From Takakia lepidozioides (lineage: Eukaryota > Streptophyta > Takakiopsida > Takakiales > Takakiaceae): DNA of 64,000 nucleotides. The notes beneath the pieces are model-generated. The model worked only from the letters and a program-made list of their open reading frames with translations. It searched no databases and had not been told where the DNA came from. The first letter of the stretch is position 1. Every line of letters begins with the position of its first letter. Of this stretch, positions 58,960 through 64,000 are shown in pieces. Both the position numbers and the translations under genes were made by a program. The stretch spans positions 7,192,001 to 7,256,000 of the forward strand of contig CM060732.1 in the NCBI GenBank assembly GCA_030704615.1. The letters are read 5' to 3'.

Positions 58960-58986
58960 CGTTAGCAGCCCGGTGCGGCCGGGGCC
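58960..58986 (-). repeat. PIF/Harbinger-like terminal sequence, right-facing end
   Basis: Read inward, the end begins GGCCCCGGCCGCACCGGGCT and is bordered by TTA at 58987-58989. It matches the inverted sequence at 53053-53078 at about 21 of 26 positions. Confidence 0.42.
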
Positions 58987-60610
58987 TTATACTAACAGCA
59001 GGATAGAAACAGCACCGTCGGATCAGGAGTGTAGCATGGCGGCGGGTAGTATCTGCAGACTGCTGCATATTCCTATCTTGTAAGTAAGGTAGGTGGTGAT
59101 TGATCCGACATGGTGCGTTGTGCGTTCGTGCTGTTCCGGGAAGGAAGCTCTGGAGAAGGTTTCACCATCCTACCTCCCTCTTGACTTTTCTACCAAATCT
59201 TTGCCCCACCCCCCCCCCACCTTCCCCCCGCCCAATTCAGAACACGGATGACCGTAAGTGGCCAATCATCACCACCATCTCTACAATAAATTGGGGAGTT
59301 TAGGGGTGAGTAACTTGATAGAAAGGTTTCAAATTAGGTAATTCTGGACACGATGGAACGGAAGATGAAGCGTTGAATTGGTGAGAAACAGCATATAGGT
59401 GAAACCCATTCTCCACATCAATCCTGATTTAGTGCGTGCGCACATATAGGTAGAAACACTCCATGCGTGCTTCACCGAAGGTTGCTGGGAAGCTTCGGAA
59501 GCTTCCCCACCTATGAGCTGAAGCTAAGAAGCTCCCTCGTGACTTTCCTGCATACTTAGCCTTGTGGCTTGCATCCAGGACCCGAGACCCGACCCGAACT
59601 TCAGACAAGGACAAGAAGTCTATTTTTTTTGTGTATTTCTGTGGCTCACGGAAGTGTTTGTTACATGACATCAACCCACGTGAAGCCGTGTGTTCCACTT
59701 AGCTTGATTTCCACTGGATTTGGGGTCCACATAGAGTGAAGCAGCTTCTAGTGCTTCTAGCCAAATGGGCGTTCTCTCGTCCCTCGTCCCTGAAATGGGA
59801 TCTAGAATCTAAATGTGAAGCATATTTCCGCGGGTCAACAAGCTGGGTAGCCTTCAGAGCCGTCAGATTGTCGCTTCAATAGAGATGAGTATGTCCCCTT
59901 TTGCCAAACAGAAAAGGGAAGAAGAAGAAGAAGAAGAAGAGAAAAAAAAACGACAAGGAATGATGCTATGATTTCCCTTTGCCCACGCAAACCCATGCTT
60001 CCTTCCGGAGCCTACCGTTCATGGGCTCCTTCTGTTCCTCTGAAACTCGTGTGATGGATGCCTCTAGAAATCCATTGTTCTTGTACAGCATCACGGCGGG
60101 CCTTCCACTGCACTTTCCTTCCCGCACTCTCCCGGCTCATGACATTGTTTCTGAAGTAGAGTGGCAGTAACGTTATCCATTGCGGGTAACCCACAAGTGG
60201 TAATGGCGACTGGTTCGCTCATCTCATGTCATAATTCCGAAGCCCAACTGAATCTTGGTGAAAGCCCATCGCAGTTTGTTGTGACAAACACGACTTCACA
60301 TTATATGACAGTCTCCATCACTGCATGCTGTTTGAGACCGTTAGAGAGGGGATCCCTCAATTCTACGTGTGATATAGCGATGCGTTTGCAATGACCTGTG
60401 CAAGCCAACAAACAAGTACTCCGTATCTTATGGCGCACAACACTAAGCAACAGCCCAAGTTATGTAAAACAAAGCCCCAGTGGGCCCATTAAGTTGCTTC
60501 ACAAAGTTCAAACAGGCTTTTGGCACATGGACATACAGTTCCTTCACGCAAAAGTATTTTTTCTTAAAAATGGTGGGTCCCTTTTTTGGGAAACACCTGG
60601 GAGCGACAGC

Positions 60611-60848
60611 TCACAAATCAGGCCCTTGAATTAGTGCATGGGGCACTGCCCAAGGGAACTGGGGGAGAAGAACATACCACACCCGACAATGTAGCAGAAT
60701 TTGACCCCCGAATCATTTGAGTGGTCACAAATCAGGCCCTTGAATTAGTGAGGCTTGCTTCATGGGGCACTGCCCAAGGGAACTGGGGGAGAAGAACATA
60801 CCACACCCGTCAATGTAGCAGAATTTGACCCCAGAATCATTTGAGTGG
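60611..60848 (+). repeat. Tandem duplication, 114 and 124 bp
   Basis: TCACAAATCAGGCCCTTGAA begins both copies (60611 and 60725), and both end AATCATTTGAGTGG. The second copy has a 10-bp insertion near its start and two substitutions, so the duplication is recent. It is noncoding. Confidence 0.9.
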
Positions 60849-62383
60849 CACTTAGTGGACTACTGATGACCGGTGATAACGTGTCTTGTTTTGTGGGCTT
60901 TTTCCGGTGAAGAAACGGACAATTGAATAGACAAGATTCTCATCCTTGAACTCGGTCTGAGGGAAAATTTTAGTAATGCAATGTTGGATAACAGAGTGGA
61001 GATTTGACTTCAATAAACCCCGCCCCCGGGAGTAAAGTTACACAAAGAGAATGGTGAGCAATAACGAAAGAGCCTGCAGGGAGTAAAAGTGCAGTGGTGC
61101 AGGGGCTGACCGTAGGTATGCCTGGGAGGTAACTTATTAGCCTGGGCTCAGAATTTTGTGTGGCCGTTATGATATGAGGCTGGTCAGACGACCGTCAGGC
61201 CGTCTCATTAATATAGGAGCAAACTACCTTCATGCGTCAAGGACTTAGAATTTTTTTGGCATATGAATTTTACAACTACCTCCATGCAGGTAGTTTTAGG
61301 ATTTTCTACATGAAGGTAGTTGCAAAACCAAGCTGAATTACCTGCATGAGGATTAGTTGCATACCACCTCCGAGGAGGTAGTTTCAGTAAGCGCCAACCT
61401 CCGGGACTACGTTTAAGGAGTGGAACCTTAGACCTGTATCGCCGCATCGCCATCGACCTACCACCAGACCACAACCACAGCCATATCAAGACTATTACGT
61501 TTTTTCCATATATAAGAGAAACAGGGGGTCCTTTTAATGTAGCGGGGCCGCTGTCAGGTCCTGTCCCTCTGCACCCTGCGGCCTCATTACGACGAGGCCA
61601 CACAAAATTCTGAGGCATTAGCCTGGAGGTGTCCTTTCTATGAATACTGCCTCAAAGAGGGTGTCACTTGTCTCCTGGTGTCAGTGTGTTTGCTATTTAA
61701 AAGGACACCAGTCGATCTGCATCAGACTCGGTGAATTGGGGAAGGAGTGTGGTGGGTCTGAAGGAGAGTCGTCGGTGGGCTTGTTCGAGTGTGGTGGGTC
61801 TGCCTGATGCCACACTGCTGCAATAGTCTGAGTATTTACAGTCTGGTGGCTTGTCACTTTGCGGTGCACTGATCAGTGAGCTCGGTCTGGTGTTTGATTC
61901 GCGGGTTTGTTACAACGCTGAGTCTCTGCTACTTAGTACCTTGTTCACTTGATCCTCACTGGATCAAATGTTTGTGGAAGGGGAGTGAGAAGTAAGAAGG
62001 GCTCCGTATTGAATCTATAAGCTTGCGCCACCTATTATCTTGTACATAGGAGGGAGTAAGAAGGACAGGGACAGAGAAATTTGATTACCTGTTTTTGTAA
62101 ACTCAGAGCCTGACTGAGGTGATTTTGCCAAGGAGACTTGTAAGTTAAAGCTTTGAACAACGATTTGGCAAGGATTTCTCACTTGTGTCTGAGTGTATGT
62201 GAGGATAGTGCTATGCTGTGAAGGCTAGTTATATAAATTTCCTTTTCCTTCTCTATCTCAGTGCCTGCTCAACGTTATAACGATGTAAAGTTACCTTGCA
62301 AGAAGCCTTGAAATGCCGTGAAAGTCGAGTTTCCGAGGATTGAAGTGAAGTCGGTGGATTTTGTGTGCGCAAAAGTGCTACAG

Positions 62384-63309
62384 ATGGGGACCTTCGCCGG
62401 ACACATATTACCTGGGGCTGGCATATGGCATCTGTTCAACACTCTTGGAAGCTTTGTGCGGATGCCATGGGATTTTCAGGCAAGGACATGGTTTCCTGTG
62501 AAAGGGAGTCGCAAGCTAAGACATCTGGAGCTGTATTTTATCATTGATGGCTCCTTGCTCTCGATTGCCGCCGAGCTCTTCATATGCCCCAGGAGGCATC
62601 AGCCCTTTGCAGACGACTGGTCAATCCCGGAAGAACACCTCAATAACTTCGAGCACTCAACGATATCTCTCTTCCTCCTTATCTATGCCTTGGGAGCACT
62701 GGGTGCAGACGTTTTTGAGGTCCACGTGCCCCAGGGGTGGTTGCAGGCCATGGCAACCATGGCACTGAGCCAAGAGCCGATGCTTTTCCATTTCCACTCT
62801 GCAGATCACATGGGCCTTGAAGGTCACTACCACTGGCTCCTACAACTACCCATCGCAGTGGGCATTCTCGCAATGCTTGTGGAGATTGTAACGTCACAAT
62901 CGGCAGTGGTGACTCTCATCCGTAGCATGGCAATATTTCTCCAAGGAACATGGTTTATCCAAATGGGTTACATTCTGTGGACGCCATCGCTGCTTCCCAA
63001 GGGCTGTTCCGTAGTGGAGGAGGATGACCATGAAGTTGTTCGATGTGCTGACAAGCATGCTCTCAGGCGGGCAAACGCACTGGCCAATCTTCAGTTCAGC
63101 TGGCACCTCGCAATATTCTTGTTCTCACCGTGGCCCTTTATATGATCCTTCTGGCCCTGCGCAAGAACCCATCATATCGCCGTATAGGTGCAAATGATTC
63201 ATCTGTCATAAAGGATGCGGATGTGCTTGGCCACCAAAGGTCTCCCACAGGCTCCCAAGCTTCCATAGAGATGGAAGGTTTTGCGGTCGACCTTGACCTT
63301 GGGAGATAA
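62384..63309 (+). CDS. DUF716/TMEM45-family multipass membrane protein, frameshifted near the C-terminus
   Basis: Plant members are polytopic membrane proteins, one of them linked to virus-responsive or defence expression; the biochemical role is not settled. ATG 62384 (MGTFAGHILPGAGIWHLFN) gives the usual family start with GH-x-PG before the first membrane segment. Conserved features include HLELYFI, NNFEHSTISLFLLIYA, LFHFHSADHMGLEGHYHWLL and FLQGTWFIQMGYILW, with about seven hydrophobic segments and no intron. The open frame ends at 63145, but the frame one step away reads ILVLTVALYMILLALRKN and continues to a stop at 63307-63309, supplying the missing last membrane helix and a cytosolic tail. 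A one-base error near 63112-63116 therefore separates the two parts. It could be an assembly error or a recent mutation. Confidence 0.85.
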
Positions 63310-64000
63310 AAGAATTTCTGAATCATAAGGTCTTTACACAAGTGTCCTAGAAAAGCAGCTCAGAAGTGGGGCTGCAGAGCTGTGCACACAACGAACTGCC
63401 TTCCCACATGAAGAAGAAAGACACTAGCTGGGTACAAGTGCATCATCATGTTCTGTTTGAACATCACAGTCTGATTACCTTGCAGGGTTGGAGGCTGATT
63501 TGTTTCTTGCAAGGCACATGTATTCGTCACATGTGTGTCAACACCCCAAGAGACGATGGATCTCCACAACATTAATTGGTTCAAAAAGATCCACGGAGAG
63601 ATGATGCGTCTTGATTTTGCAATCACGAGCACTAGAATCTGATGTCTGAGGGCATTGTTGCAAGCTTAGAACCATTTACTCGTGGCATGGCGAAATGCCC
63701 TTGTTCAACATTGTTAAGTATTGTGTAGAGAGCAGGCCATTCTACTTCTTAGGATGTCGATGTCTGGATGAAGAGTTCTTGTATAATTTGAACAGCTTTT
63801 TTATGAGAATGTTTGCACTTCTGAGTGTCGATTGTGGCTAAGCGATATACAGTTTTAGACAACTTTGCTCAATTCTTGCTTGGATTTTTGTTGACACCCA
63901 CTGTACCTCCAAACTTGTGGCTTGATAAATACACAGAAGAAGGGTGTGGAAATTGTCACAAGGAGGTTTTGTCAAATTTCCATGTGGAAAAGAATGAAAA
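63310..64000. other. 3' flank of the DUF716 gene; nothing else recognised
   Basis: AT-rich sequence with short frames only. It should include the 3' untranslated region; AATAAA-like signals are not distinct. Confidence 0.4.

Larger units (their letters stand above)
58808..62383. other. Intergenic DNA upstream of the DUF716 gene
   Basis: This holds the right Harbinger-like end (about 58960-58986), a GAAGAA microsatellite near 59920-59942 and the tandem duplication at 60611-60848. Around 61230-61380 there are inverted CTACCTCCATG / CATGAAGGTAG units that recall the AATTACCT palindromes of element 2. The last several hundred bases should contain promoter and 5' leader of the DUF716 gene. No further gene was recognised. 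Confidence 0.45.

Overview
The window looks like nuclear DNA of a land plant. It holds a plant P-class pentatricopeptide-repeat (PPR) gene, a plant-type DUF716/TMEM45 membrane-protein gene, GT-AG introns, and a Ty3/gypsy element whose reverse transcriptase has the FLDDF-type core of the Athila/Tat lineage. The exact lineage cannot be fixed from sequence alone; the large load of old, nested transposons would suit a fern, lycophyte or bryophyte. About four fifths of the window (1-53.9 kb) is mobile DNA and its relics. The last 10 kb carries the host genes.

Layout. 1-5.2 kb: a decayed Mutator-like (MULE) transposase with a SWIM zinc finger (copy T1). 5.2-30.9 kb: one Ty3/gypsy element, missing its 5' part, whose integrase gene is split by two MULE insertions. 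Each insertion has 21-bp terminal inverted repeats (TIRs) and a perfect 9-bp target-site duplication: element 1 (7609-10376) and element 2 (10442-24753). 31.2-32.1 kb: a transposase relic (T6). 33.5-44.0 kb: element Y, with a left TIR. 44.0-52.1 kb: element X, joined tail-to-tail to Y with both inner ends lost. 53.37-53.90 kb: a 535-bp non-autonomous relative with its own 9-bp duplication. 55.6-57.4 kb: PPR gene. 58.4-58.7 kb: possible ARM-repeat remnant. 62.4-63.3 kb: DUF716 gene.

The main discovery candidate is the architecture shared by elements 2, Y and X: two divergently transcribed genes. One is a MULE/SWIM transposase. The other is a ten-exon gene of roughly 1,490 codons that appears to join a ParB/sulfiredoxin-like domain (motif DGNHRL) to a beta-class amino-methyltransferase fold (motif X, motif I D-L-[TV]-C-G-T-G, motif II). 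The usual catalytic DPPY is replaced by D-I-P-[DN]-G. Each element also carries arrays of its own long palindrome, between the two genes and inside introns: GGAAATTCGGC plus its reverse complement in element 2, GGAAATGCGG-NN-CCGCATTTCC in Y and element 1, and a CTCAAACAGTGTGCGT-based palindrome in X. A ParB-like reader or modifier paired with element-specific palindromes resembles, by analogy only, a parS-like or self-marking system carried by a DNA transposon.

Element 2 looks nearly intact. Each of its two genes is broken by a single-base length difference in a homopolymer (C8 at 12196-12203, T6 at 20525-20530), which may be assembly error. The other copies are decayed, often by CGA-to-TGA changes typical of methylated CpG. 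Splice coordinates are my reading of consensus sites and homologous copies and may be off by a few bases.
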